From Helicobacter bizzozeronii CCUG 35545 (lineage in GTDB: Bacteria > Campylobacterota > Campylobacteria > Campylobacterales > Helicobacteraceae): 49,756 nucleotides of DNA. The translations under genes were made by a program, and so were the position numbers. The stretch is from contig CAGP01000007.1 in assembly GCA_000263275.1 (NCBI GenBank), positions 1 through 49,756 of the forward strand. The letters are read 5' to 3'. Positions within the stretch are counted from its first letter, which is position 1, and each line of letters starts with the position of its first letter. Positions 1 to 9,040 of this stretch are shown piece after piece. The notes under the pieces were generated by a model. It was not told where the DNA came from. It made no database searches and saw only the letters and a program-made list of their open reading frames with translations.

Positions 1-105
1 GGTAGGAATACAAGGGGCTAGCGCGCCCAATAATGAGGCGTGCCAGCTCCAGCTTGAAGGGGGTTTAAGGTGTTTAGCTCCCTTTTGGGGCGGGCATCTC
101 TAAGC

Positions 106-1017
106 TTAGGCGCACGGGCTGAGCAAACCCACTAAACGCCTAGCTAGTGCGCTAATTAAGGGCACACACACAGAGTTACCACACTGGGCGCGCAGGTGGC
201 TAGGGCTGACCACAATTTTAAAATCTTTAGGAAAACCCATTAAATTTAATAATTCTCTAGGGGTGAAGTGGCGCATGCCATTGACTAATTGATAATTATG
301 CGAGGCGTTTGCCCTAAGCGCGCAGGCGTGATCTAAAATGCTGATATGCCCGCTCTTGTTCTCATGCCAAATAGAGGGGCTAAAGACTTTCTTATTTTGC
401 ACGCTGGCTAATCTCTTAGCGCGGATATATGCGGAGGCTAGGGCAGAGTTAGGGGGGTTTAGCTCTAAGATAGAGTGCAAACTATAGGGAATTTTTGGGA
501 AGTCAAAGCTAAAGACTTGGGCTAGGCGCGGGTCTAAAAAGCCTACTAAAATTAAGCGTTCGCGCTTTTGGGGAATTCCAAAGTCTAGGGCGTTTAAGAC
601 CTTGTAACGCACGCAGTAGCCTAAATCTTGCAAACTTTGCAAAATCACCCCTAGTGTGCGCCCTTGGCGGTGGGTGGCTAATTGTTTGACATTCTCTAGC
701 AAAAAGGCGCGGGGTTTGTGGGCTTTGAGCACGCGCACAATCTCAAAGAATAACGCCCCTCGTGGGTCGTCTAAGCCCCCTTGAGCCCCCATAATGCTAA
801 AGGCTTGGCAGGGAAAACCCGCACACAGAATATCAAAGGGGGGAATTTCTTGGTTTGGTATTTGGGTAATGTCCCCCGCGGGGGCGTCTTTAAAGTTAGC
901 CTTGTAGGTTTCTCTAGCGTGTAGATCAATCTCAGAAGAAAACACACAATGAGCCTGAGCCTGCTCAAAGGCAAGCCTTATGCCTCCAATTCCAGCAAAC
1001 AGATCAATAAAACGCAT
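106..1017 (-). CDS. DNA (cytosine-5) methyltransferase
   Basis: Transfers a methyl group from S-adenosylmethionine to C5 of cytosine in a DNA recognition site. The 303-residue protein has the C5-MTase motif order: motif I FAGIGGIRLAFE near the N-terminus (SAM binding), motif IV GFPCQAFS with the catalytic Cys, motif VI LLENV, motif VIII QKRERLILVGF, a short target-recognition region around residues 190-250, and motifs IX/X RELLNLMGFP and QCGNSVCVPLI at the C-terminus. Length is normal for a small, complete family member. No restriction endonuclease is visible beside it, but the window edge is 105 bases away. It starts 41 bases downstream of the terminase remnant on the same strand, so it could be phage cargo or the modification half of a restriction system cut by the window. 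Specificity cannot be read from sequence. Confidence 0.93.
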   Translation of the reverse strand: MRFIDLFAGIGGIRLAFEQAQAHCVFSSEIDLHARETYKANFKDAPAGDITQIPNQEIPPFDILCAGFPCQAFSIMGAQGGLDDPRGALFFEIVRVLKAHKPRAFLLENVKQLATHRQGRTLGVILQSLQDLGYCVRYKVLNALDFGIPQKRERLILVGFLDPRLAQVFSFDFPKIPYSLHSILELNPPNSALASAYIRAKRLASVQNKKVFSPSIWHENKSGHISILDHACALRANASHNYQLVNGMRHFTPRELLNLMGFPKDFKIVVSPSHLRAQCGNSVCVPLISALARRLVGLLSPCA

Positions 1018-1058
1018 GCGCGCATTGTAGCTAAATCTTTAAAGAAAAGCAAAAGCCC

Positions 1059-2337
1059 TCAAATCCTCCATGTCCGCCTGTGTGCTGTTCTGTAGGGGGT
1101 TTGGGGGGGTTGTGTGTAGGGGGGTTTGGCATCGGGGTGGTTGATGCAAGAGGCTAAAGCGTCAATACAATCATCTTGTTTGTAAGGCCTGTCGGGGTTG
1201 AAGCTAAAAAAGTTCTTTTTTAAGCTGTTTGAGGTTTTGGCAGGCATGCGAAAAGAGTAAAAAGCCCGTGTTGTAAAAGGGGCGCATGGCTTTGATTTTA
1301 GCCACCTTGCTAACCTGACGGCTGGGCGTGTAGCAAAAGATACTATCATTTAAGGGGCTCTTGTGTTGCTCTTTGGCTCTTTGGTTGTGCTGGGCTAAAG
1401 CCACTAATAACAAGCGGTGCAAGACTAGACCCCCACCATCGCTCTCAATATAAGTTTTAGCCTCTGGGTATTGCTCTTTAGCCTGCAGAATGTAATTAAT
1501 GGTCTGCTCCTCGCTCCAAACCCCACAATAGACATCTAAAACGACATAACGGGCGTTTTCTTGGTAGTTTTCAACGCCAACAACCACAATGGCGCGGTTA
1601 TCTGCGGATTCTTTAAGGCTCAAGGCGTTATCCACAAAGATAAAGGTATTAAACTGCCCTAATTCGTGCTTAAAAATCTGCTTGAAGTATTGGGGCTCAA
1701 AGTATCCCCCACTGGTGGCTAGGGGTTCTTGCTGGTATTGCGCGCTAAACTCGTCATTGCCCATTTGCAAACGCATATCCTCTAATTGGGCGGCGTTATG
1801 GCGGGCTTGAAATAAAGGCGTATTGGGCGCGCGGGTGTAGCTAAAATCCTTAATGGAGTAGCACTCCTCTTGGGGGTTTAAGGCTTTAAGCTTAATGACC
1901 TTCCAGCTAGCAATTTGGGCACTCTCAAATTCGCGCTCAGAGAGCAAAAAGGCGCATAGATCATTGAGCCCTAGTCGTTGCATTAAAATCGTGATGTTGC
2001 TTTGGTTATCTTGCAATCTGCTTAAAACGCTTTCTTTAAAATTGGCATTCACGGCTTTAACCGCGCTTTTGCTGGACATTTCGCTCACTTTTATCGGGTC
2101 ATCGATGAGGATTTGGTGGGCGTGGAATCCGGTTAATGCGCTTTTGAGCGTGGTGACACAGAGTCCCCCGCCTTCTCGTAAAACAAACTCTTGGGCGTTA
2201 TCTTGCAAGAATTCTAGTGGTTTGGGGAAGATTTGGGCGTAAAACTTGGATTTCATCAAGTCCCTAACTTGGTTAGCAATTTTTCTACATAGATCATCGC
2301 TGTAGCTGATATAAAAGAATTTTCTAGGCTTCTAATG
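1059..2337 (-). pseudogene. Phage terminase large subunit, 5'-truncated
   Basis: Remnant of a phage DNA-packaging motor. Readable parts in order: YISYSDDLC and FYAQIFPKPL, typical of the ATPase domain; the Walker B element QILIDDPIK; a coupling-like TILMQRLGLNDL; then the RNase H-like nuclease half with FIFVDNALS, TYIESDGGG and the C-terminal acidic DDCIDALAS. The Walker A region, about the first 100 residues, is missing. The frame is open back to a stop at about 2337, where it overlaps the capsid fragment in another frame, so this is a fusion joint and not a start. The coding continues into a second frame after an A6 run at 1206-1211 (plus strand); removing one base rejoins it. The missing ATPase N-terminus makes it non-functional regardless. 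Confidence 0.8.
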
Positions 2338-2932
2338 GCTTTAGCACTCATGGTATCGCCCGGCTGGATTAACTGGGTTAAGTTCTCTACGGGGTCATTA
2401 GCGGCATTTGGAGTCTTAAAGCCATCTTGTTGATCGCACACGACCACATTCGTAAAATCATTGCTCAGCGCACACACAAGCCCCCTATCACGCTTAACTT
2501 GAATCCACTCCGTCAAGCTATCGCTAGCCTCTTTGATAAAATCAATATGCTTCATGGCTGAATAGTGCTTGATTTCGCTTTTTTATCGCATTGTCCACCA
2601 CTTCAGGGTAAATGGCTTGACTCAAAATCTCCAAGTTATCAAAGTTGGCATTAAAGTCCGTGTTCCCCTTAACACCCAAACCGCTTAATTGCGCCTTTAA
2701 ACGGGGTCTGTAGGACTGGTTATCTGGAACTATGTAAGTTCCAACCCCTCTATCACTGCCCCGACCTGTCAAAGGCTCAAAAAGGGCTTTTTTGCCAAGA
2801 GGCGAGTTCGATTTGCTCGCCAATTTTGACGCTGACATTGGGGTCGTTCTTCCAGTTGCCCAAGTTATCCACCCAAAAGTGGGGGTGCCCATGGGTTTGC
2901 CGGGTGGAGATTGTGGCTTTGTCTGCTCCGCT
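2256..2932 (-). pseudogene. Phage major capsid protein remnant (N4 gp56 / DUF4043-like)
   Basis: Probable N-terminal and central part of a phage coat protein. Three frames join into one reading if a base is removed from the runs at 2779-2783 and 2579-2584. The joined protein contains VDNLGNWKNDPNVSVKIGE, EPLTGRGSDRGVGTYIVP, LKAQLSGLGVKGNTDFNANF, an EASDSLTEWIQVKRD helix and GDTMSAKAIRSLENSF. The LSGLGVKGN segment followed by a basic helix and 'SLTEW..KRDRGL' resembles the N4-gp56-like major capsid family, a recognition from memory and not a search. The C-terminus is cut where the terminase fragment begins at about 2310-2340. No convincing start codon is seen; the frame is open back to a stop at 2933-2935. 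Confidence 0.45.
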
Positions 2933-3990
2933 CTAGCGATATGTCACACGCTCTCCTAGGGCTTGATTGATTTTTGATATAACTTGTGATATAACTTGTT
3001 GGGGTTTGAATCACACTTCAAATCCCAAACTTGCTTGTTATGCTCCATAAGCCTCAGCCGTGTCAAAAAAGTTGGCACTTAGTGTTTGTCAAGGGGTCTT
3101 TTTAGAATTGCCTTGATAATCAGGATTCAAAGGGCTTAAAGGTCCTTTTGCTCCGCAATCATTTGTGTATAACGCGCAATTTTATGGGTGATTTTGTGAT
3201 AGTTAAGCAGGGTTTATCTCTGTGGTATTTGGGCGTTTGGATAACACGGAGATAGTTTCCATTGGCTAGAGTGGCAACACACAAAAAATCTTATCCATAC
3301 CTAGCCAATCTAGAAGGTCCAATGTTCAAGAGAGTGTTTTATTCTCGTAGAGAGAAGGTTTAATATAACTTGGCTTGCTCCACCAAGCTATCCCTTAAAG
3401 CCCCCTTACCTCTGTGGCATTTCTGTTGCACTCTATGCCTAGTCCCCCGCTCTCAAGCACATAGCTAGGTCTAATCAATCGGTCGTTATGTTTCTCTTGG
3501 ATACTGAGCTTAGTTGGCTTGAAGTTGATAGAGGCAATAAGTCTATCAGTCAGGTTTTTTGTTAGGAGAAAAGCCTGCTTGATCTGTTTGGTTTTGTGGG
3601 TTGCCTACCTTTTGGTGTAAATTAGATCGCTCAAAGCCTTACTGGTTTCTTGCTTTTCTTTTATATGAGCCATCTATGCCATAACCATGATCAAAGGGTG
3701 ATACCCTTGAGGTCATCAACCTCAGCGTAGGGAACATAAGATTCCAAAGCGAGCCGTCCTATTTGAATCCACGATTTCCACATAGAGTTAGAATTCCTAA
3801 CTTTAGTTGTGTGGAGCATGCCAAATCTTGAATTGCGATCTCAAACAAAGGACACAATTTTCTTTCTCTATCTTTAGAGTTCATTTTTGTTTTTGGAAAG
3901 GCATTTTTCTCACTTGCAATAGAATCATTTGGGTGATAGTTTGGGGCATCTGAGCATATAGGTAAAATTGTTTGCCACATATAGCGATTT
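2933..3990. other. Degenerate accessory region, no intact gene
   Basis: About 1 kb without a convincing gene. On the minus strand near 3050-3085 the words ANFFDTAEAYG can be read, the hallmark of the aldo/keto reductase active-site segment, followed after a stop by ITSKFGI and, near 2945-2985, SPRRACDISLERS; together these look like scraps of an aldo/keto reductase interrupted by the prophage fragment. Around 3402-3612 a minus-strand stretch of about 69 codons is open (LTDRLIASINFKP, RPSYVLESGGLGIECNRNA) but lacks a start and is not recognised. A 73-codon minus-strand ORF at 3759-3980 has no recognisable features and no clear ribosome site; I do not call it a gene. Confidence 0.5.
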
Positions 3991-4632
3991 TCAAAAGTAG
4001 AACATGCAAAAATCTACACTATCCCACACCATGTTGATGCCAAGGTAACTAAGGTGGTTATAGTTGATAAACAAGTTTGTATTAATGTGGTGTTTTGGCA
4101 CAGAGATAAAACGCCCAGCCCTTCCATTATTCTTGAGGCATGTATCCAGTGTGACATCTTCAAATAGTGTTAGATGCGACCAAGAAATATTAATTACATC
4201 CCCCACATAGGTGTCTTTGCCATTAAAAACTCTTATTCGATCTCCCTCACGCACATTTTCTAGGATCATTGCGATAGTTCGCCGAGTAATTAGCCAATTT
4301 AGGGCAATACGGGCAATGCGCAAGGTTGTTAGACTTAAGAGGGTGTTTAGAATAGCTTCTATAGTTTTTGTAGTTATAGATGTAGATGCGTTTTTTAGAA
4401 ATACCAAGTATAACATATACAAGAGACATGAAGAGGAGATGACAATGTAAGAGTAGAAGAATATGTTCCACAAAGTAGAGAAATCTTTATTGATCTTGTG
4501 AGTAGGTTTGTGCCTTTTGTGTGCTATTTTTCTACAGAGAGACCAAAATGCAGACAGCAAAATAAATATGATCGCAAATACTCCAAATGGAAGGAAAATA
4601 AGTCCGTAATATATAGTGCTGTCTTTAATCAT
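3991..4632 (-). CDS. MscS-like small membrane protein
   Basis: Predicted inner-membrane protein of 213 residues. Two strongly hydrophobic segments lie near the N-terminus (GLIFLPFGVFAIIFILLSAF and FFYSYIVISSSCLLYMLYLV), then an amphipathic Arg-rich helix, then a soluble beta domain with VREGDRIRVFNG, TYVGDVINISW and RFISVPKHHINTNLFINY. The last block follows the MscS beta-domain pattern (EGD.I, G.V..I, .P...). It could be a reduced mechanosensitive channel or a regulator sharing that fold. I start it at the internal ATG (4632) because TAGGAAAAAACAAA precedes it; a longer frame begins at 4719. The base composition is clearly more AT-rich than the neighbouring genes, which fits horizontal acquisition. 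Confidence 0.5.
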   Translation of the reverse strand: MIKDSTIYYGLIFLPFGVFAIIFILLSAFWSLCRKIAHKRHKPTHKINKDFSTLWNIFFYSYIVISSSCLLYMLYLVFLKNASTSITTKTIEAILNTLLSLTTLRIARIALNWLITRRTIAMILENVREGDRIRVFNGKDTYVGDVINISWSHLTLFEDVTLDTCLKNNGRAGRFISVPKHHINTNLFINYNHLSYLGINMVWDSVDFCMFYF

Positions 4633-4693
4633 TTTGTTTTTTCCTACTAGGTTACAGTGGGGTAGACTGGGGCTTTTTTGGGGAAATAAGGAG

Positions 4694-4885
4694 TCAAAAA
4701 CCAATCTTATAGATTGCATTTTGTTGCCCTACTTTACACCCACCACCTTGCTCTAATGCCTTCTTCGCCGGGGCAGATACGGCATATAACCGACCCGATT
4801 TGGTGCTGAATGAAAATTCTAGTTTTTCAGGGGATAGTGGTATCCACCAGAAGGCAATGCAAGAGACTAGAGCCTTGATTAACAA
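4694..4885 (-). CDS. Small hypothetical protein, possibly exported
   Basis: A 63-residue open frame starting 17 bases downstream of the lyase stop, with a TTG start. The first 15 residues are hydrophobic (LIKALVSCIAFWWIP), which could be a signal or anchor segment; the rest is short and unremarkable. It overlaps the extended frame of the MscS-like gene. No family is recognised and there is no clear ribosome site; it may be the decayed start of a lost gene. Confidence 0.2.
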   Translation of the reverse strand: MLIKALVSCIAFWWIPLSPEKLEFSFSTKSGRLYAVSAPAKKALEQGGGCKVGQQNAIYKIGF

Positions 4886-4901
4886 TGTGATTTTGATTTG
4901 T

Positions 4902-7284
4902 TTAGCTGTTTTGCTTTTGGGGCTTAAGCAGGCGCAAATCGACCACTAGAGAAGCCCCGATTTTGGGGAGAGTCAGCGTTAGAATCGTTTGGTTATGGCG
5001 GTGGGTGATTTGAACATTTGGATTCGAGCTCATAAGCGTGTAGCGACCCTCTAGGCTTAGGCGGGTGGGGTGGGTGAGTTGTTGGGTGGGATCGGCGATG
5101 CTCAGTTGCACATGATCGTCCGCTTTGATTTCTAAGATTGAAAGAGCATCCTCTAGGGTCAAATCCTGCACCTTGAGCTTACCCGCTTGCCATTTGTTGA
5201 TGGCTAATAAATGTTTGGAGGGCACTTGCACGGCATGGTATTTCTCATTTTGGGCTAAAATGACAATATCTTGAATGGGGTAATGGCTGATCTGTTCTTT
5301 GCCAAAATGGGGCAAGATCAAATAAGCATAATGATCGCTTTGAGCAGGGAGGGTGATTTCCAAATACTTAGCGCGCAACTCTTGGCTGGATTGACCCCCA
5401 ATGGCTTGGTAACTCCCACTTCTAGGCACCATTTGGATAGAGATAGGGGCTTCTTGCACCATTACATAACCGATACTGGAATGTTGGGTTAGATTCTCAT
5501 AGGCGATCCAATCGCCTTTTTTCAAGTGCCCCTTAAAATTTTGCCGCTCTTGGTTGTTGAGATAAACCCTTGCTTGATCGTTCAAGTTGATTTTTTGGTT
5601 GTCTATGGTGGTGATAGCTGGTTTGGAAGTGTCAATATTGCTCCCCAAAGCTAACATTTCATCGCCCAAAAACAAGTAAGATTTTTTTAGCCCGCAAATC
5701 CCCATTGATGGAAACAAAATCCATGCCCACAAAGCCATAATCCCCATTAGAAGCCCCACCCACCCAAGCATTGGGGCTAAGTTTGCCTCTTTTGGGTGTG
5801 CCCGGATCGCTATAGGCTTGCATAATCTCTGTGGTCCCGGGCAATTTGAACATGTCCGCACTGACCCAGTAGTCCATAAAAGGGTCTTTACTCCCGCCAT
5901 AAATATAGGTCATGCCATCGCTGGTATAAAACCCCTTTAAGTTTTCCCCGTTCATGGTTTCATAATTTAAGATTCGATTAGAATGCATGGCTAAAACAAT
6001 CTTGCCCCCATGCGCGCCCAGTTGCACAGCCCGATCCATCGCCCCAAAGATTTTCACGGGCAGGTGTTTGGTGGGGGACAAAATAGGTTTGTTTAAAATT
6101 TTCTCTAAGGCGTGGCGTTTCCACAGATTTTTAATGTGCTTAAGATCGCTAGGCTGTATGCTGGCTTGGATAAAACTTTGCAAGTGCTCTTGGTAACTTG
6201 GGGGCACATAAGCTGATAAAACTGCCAAATCCCCCAGCAAGGCATGCGCACGGCTAGTGTCATTTTCAAAATCACGGCTAATGCTACGCCCACACACTGA
6301 GGGGTTGATCCCGCCATTGATGAGCAAATACGGGTAGGATTTTAAAATATTGGCGTATAAATCGTTAGAATACAAATTCTCTTGCTGGTAGTGCGTGTGA
6401 TCAAGCACCAGCATAAATTGTGCCAAGCCATTTAACAGCACAATTCCATAAGACCCATTAGAGGGGACATGTTCATGTTGGATAAATGAGCCATCGGGGT
6501 AAAATCCATTCCCACTCTCCACGCTTTGGGATACAATTTTGATCGCCTCTAAAGCTTCTTGAATGCCGGTGGGGTTTTGCTCCAAAGTGCCCCGAATGAG
6601 CGATATGAGGGCAGTATCCACGCGGTTAGCCCCTTGACTTAGGCGCGCTTTGGGGTTGGTGCTAAATTGTGCCCCTTGAGATAACCCCGAATACTTAGGA
6701 TTGGGCTGGTAATATCTTTGGGCGCGCAATAATTCTAATCGCAAATGATGGGGAATCCAATCATAGCCCATCACTAAAATTTCATTGAGCAACTTGGGGA
6801 TACCAATCTCCCAATGCCACCAATTCCCCCTTTCAGCCCCGCCCACCACATAGTGGCTTAAAAAAACTTTGAGGGCATGGATGATGCGATCCTGCAAGGC
6901 TAAAGAGTGGTAGTAAGGTTGTTTAGGGACTTCATTTACACGCACAAGGTCTTTAATCAGCTTGAGCGTGCTTTGCAATAACTGGACGCGCTTAGGCACC
7001 TTGTATGAGTTAAGAACTTGGGTGCTGTTGGCAATCCACATATCCAATGCCTGCATGCCCTCTTTAATGGCATGCTCTAGGTCTTGTTGGTTTTGTTGGG
7101 GGGAGGGGGGGAGATTGAGCGTGTATTGCTTGAAATTCAAGCGCATGCGTTGCATCTCTTGGACACTGGGGGGGCTAGCATGCAAGAGGGAGGCTAGCAT
7201 CATAACCCCTAGCACCCATTTTTGAACAACCCTCAAAACTAGGTAATTGATCTTAGAGCAAGTGGATTTTTTAAAGATGGCCAA
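4902..7284 (-). CDS. Polysaccharide lyase family 8 (hyaluronate/chondroitin lyase-like), frame interrupted at A7
   Basis: Predicted secreted lyase that would cleave uronic-acid polysaccharides (hyaluronan, chondroitin or xanthan-type) by beta-elimination. A hydrophobic export segment (KWVLGVMMLASLLHA) precedes the mature protein. The alpha/alpha-toroid domain contains GNWWHWEIGIPKLL (conserved Asn-Trp-His-Trp), GNGFYPDGSFIQH (the PL8 catalytic-loop signature), NGSYG, and GRSISRD (conserved Arg). The beta-sandwich part has NGENLKGFYTSDGMTYIYGG, LPGTTE, and after the shift SYLFLGDEMLALGSNI, where family members have a similar block. The frame breaks at a run of seven A (plus-strand T7, 5682-5688); six would give one protein of about 793 residues, normal for PL8. 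The proposed TTG start overlaps the mdaB 3' end by 14 bases; the true start is uncertain. Substrate is not determinable here. Confidence 0.85.
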
Positions 7285-7856
7285 AGACCTTGTTTAAATG
7301 TGCGGTGTAATTTTTGAAGTATTGTTCTATCTGCGGGTCTTTGATAACATCATGACAGATAAAGGTGGGTAAAGCCTGCATGCCCAAAAATTGGTTGGCT
7401 TTGTGCAAGTGCAAATACACCCCATCCACGCCCACACCCCCAAAAAATTCCTCTTTATTAGTGAAAGCCTCAGCAGGGGCGTTCCAAGTGAGTGAGAACA
7501 TATACTTTTTGCCTTGCAAAAGTCCGCCCGTGCCGTAATTTCTGGTAGGGTTGGTGCGACTCCTGCCATCATTGGCATATAGCCGTCCATGCCCTATGGT
7601 GAAAACCTCATCCATGTATTTTTTCACAATCCAAGGCTCGCCCATCCACCAACCCGGCATTTGCCAAACCAACACATCGGCTTTGAGGATTTTGGCGATC
7701 TCCTCCTCTATATCGTAGCCTTGATCGATGTGGGTTTGGGCGGTGTGATGCCCCAACTCTTGCAAAATTTTTAGCGCATGTTCATGGAGGCTTGTATTCA
7801 GTCTGCCCTTAGAGTGCCCAAAGTCCTTAGCCCCATTGAGCAATAAAAATTTGCAT
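7271..7856 (-). CDS. mdaB: NAD(P)H quinone oxidoreductase MdaB
   Basis: Flavoprotein that reduces quinones by two electrons and is linked in H. pylori to oxidative-stress resistance. The sequence follows the MdaB family from LLNGAKDFGHS through THIDQGYDIEEE, WQMPGWWMGEPWIVKKY, GLLQGKKYMFSLTWN and VYLHLHKANQFLGM to the end, about 194 residues, full length. The best start is ATG at 7854-7856, preceded by AAGGATCGCC, but it is out of frame with the body unless one base is removed from the A5 run at 7845-7849 (plus strand), which then gives M-Q-I-L-L-L-N-G. Without repair the gene would need TTG at 7843 and lose the first beta strand. It lies between amiE and the lyase on the same strand. Confidence 0.9.
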
Positions 7857-7920
7857 GGCGATCCTTAAAAATGCGTTGTGCAAAAAAATTAGCTAAACCA
7901 CCCCCTCCAAGAAAGCCTAA

Positions 7921-8947
7921 TTAGTCCTTATGGGGCAAATCATAGACCGGACAAGCCCCCACGCCCACGCTTGAACGGGTAAATTTCTCCACATTTTCTT
8001 GGGCTTTTTTTGGGATCATTGACCCAAGTTTTATAAAACTCAAAGGGGCATTCTACTACGCCCTTATCCCCATCCCCACTAGCAAAGACTCCGCTATAAC
8101 CGCGGTGCAAGAGCTTGAAGAGTTGGTTTTGGCTTTGATCGTATTTGCGGGCATCGCGGATTTGATGCACAGAGAGTTGGGCGTATTGGAGTCCATTTTC
8201 CTCTTCGCCGCATTCGCCCAAAGTGCGCCCATCAAAACCGACGATACTAGAGTGCCCAAAATAAGAATACACGCCATCAAAGCCGGTCGCATTCGCCACA
8301 GCCACATAGCACTGATTAGCCCACGCCATCGCTTTTACCATCGTAATTTGTTGTTCTTTGGCTGGATACATATAACCTTGACAGCGCACAATGAGCTCAG
8401 CTCCCCTCATCGCACAATCACGCCAAATTTCGGGGTAATTCCCATCATCACAGATAATCAAAGAGACTTTCAAGCCCTTAGGTCCCTCCACAACATAGGT
8501 TTTATCCCCCGGATACCAGCACTCAATGGGGCACCATGGCAAAATCTTGCGGTATTTTTGCACGATCTCGCCCTTGTCATTGATGAGAATTAAGGTATTG
8601 TAGGGGTTTTTGTGGGGGTGGTTTTCATGCTTTTCGCCCGTCAAAGAAAACACGCCCCAAACTTTATTTTTCTTACAAGTCTCAGAAAAAATAGCGGTCT
8701 CATCGCCCGGGACACTGGATGCGGTGTCAAACATCTCTTGTTTGTCATACATAATCCCATGTGTGCTGTATTCGGGGAAAATAATCAGGTCCAGCCCGGG
8801 CAAGCCTTGTTTGACCCCATGGATTACCTTAGCGATGTTATGGCAATTTTCCAGCACCTGCGCTTTAGTGTGCAATCTAGGCATTTTGTAATTGATCACC
8901 GCTACGCCAACGGTGTCTGGGCTACTGCTAATATCTCCGTGTCTCAT
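7921..8947 (-). CDS. amiE: Aliphatic amidase AmiE
   Basis: Nitrilase-superfamily enzyme hydrolysing short aliphatic amides (acrylamide, propionamide) to acid and ammonia; in gastric helicobacters it supplies ammonia beside urease. Catalytic residues are visible: Glu in DLIIFPEYS, Lys in [11 protein letters not shown], and Cys in [17 protein letters not shown]. The N-terminus [23 protein letters not shown] is cut short here as [16 protein letters not shown] and is almost invariant in the family. A strong site, AAGGAGATTGC, precedes the ATG. An A7 run (plus-strand T7, 8005-8011) shifts the last 25 or so residues; with six A the C-terminus becomes [16 protein letters not shown]... ending at 7921, as in known AmiE (about 340 residues). 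In H. pylori I recall vacA next to cysS; here amiE occupies that side. Confidence 0.95.
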
Positions 8948-9040
8948 GCAATCTCCTTAGATTGGAATTTAGATTAGAGTTTGGCACTCCAAGGGCGCAC
9001 TCTACACCCCAACCCTAAATAATCTATTAATAAAAAATAA

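Noticed and set aside
3759-3980. Minus-strand ORF of 73 codons between the degenerate region and the MscS-like gene
   Set aside because: No ribosome site, no recognisable feature and no context support.
5682-5688. A7 tract in the lyase as a sure phase-variation switch
   Set aside because: Many A7/T7 runs in essential genes show the same one-base excess, so error is the simpler reading; kept only as a possibility.
8105-8593. Plus-strand ORF of 162 codons inside amiE
   Set aside because: Shadow of the strongly conserved amiE frame on the opposite strand.
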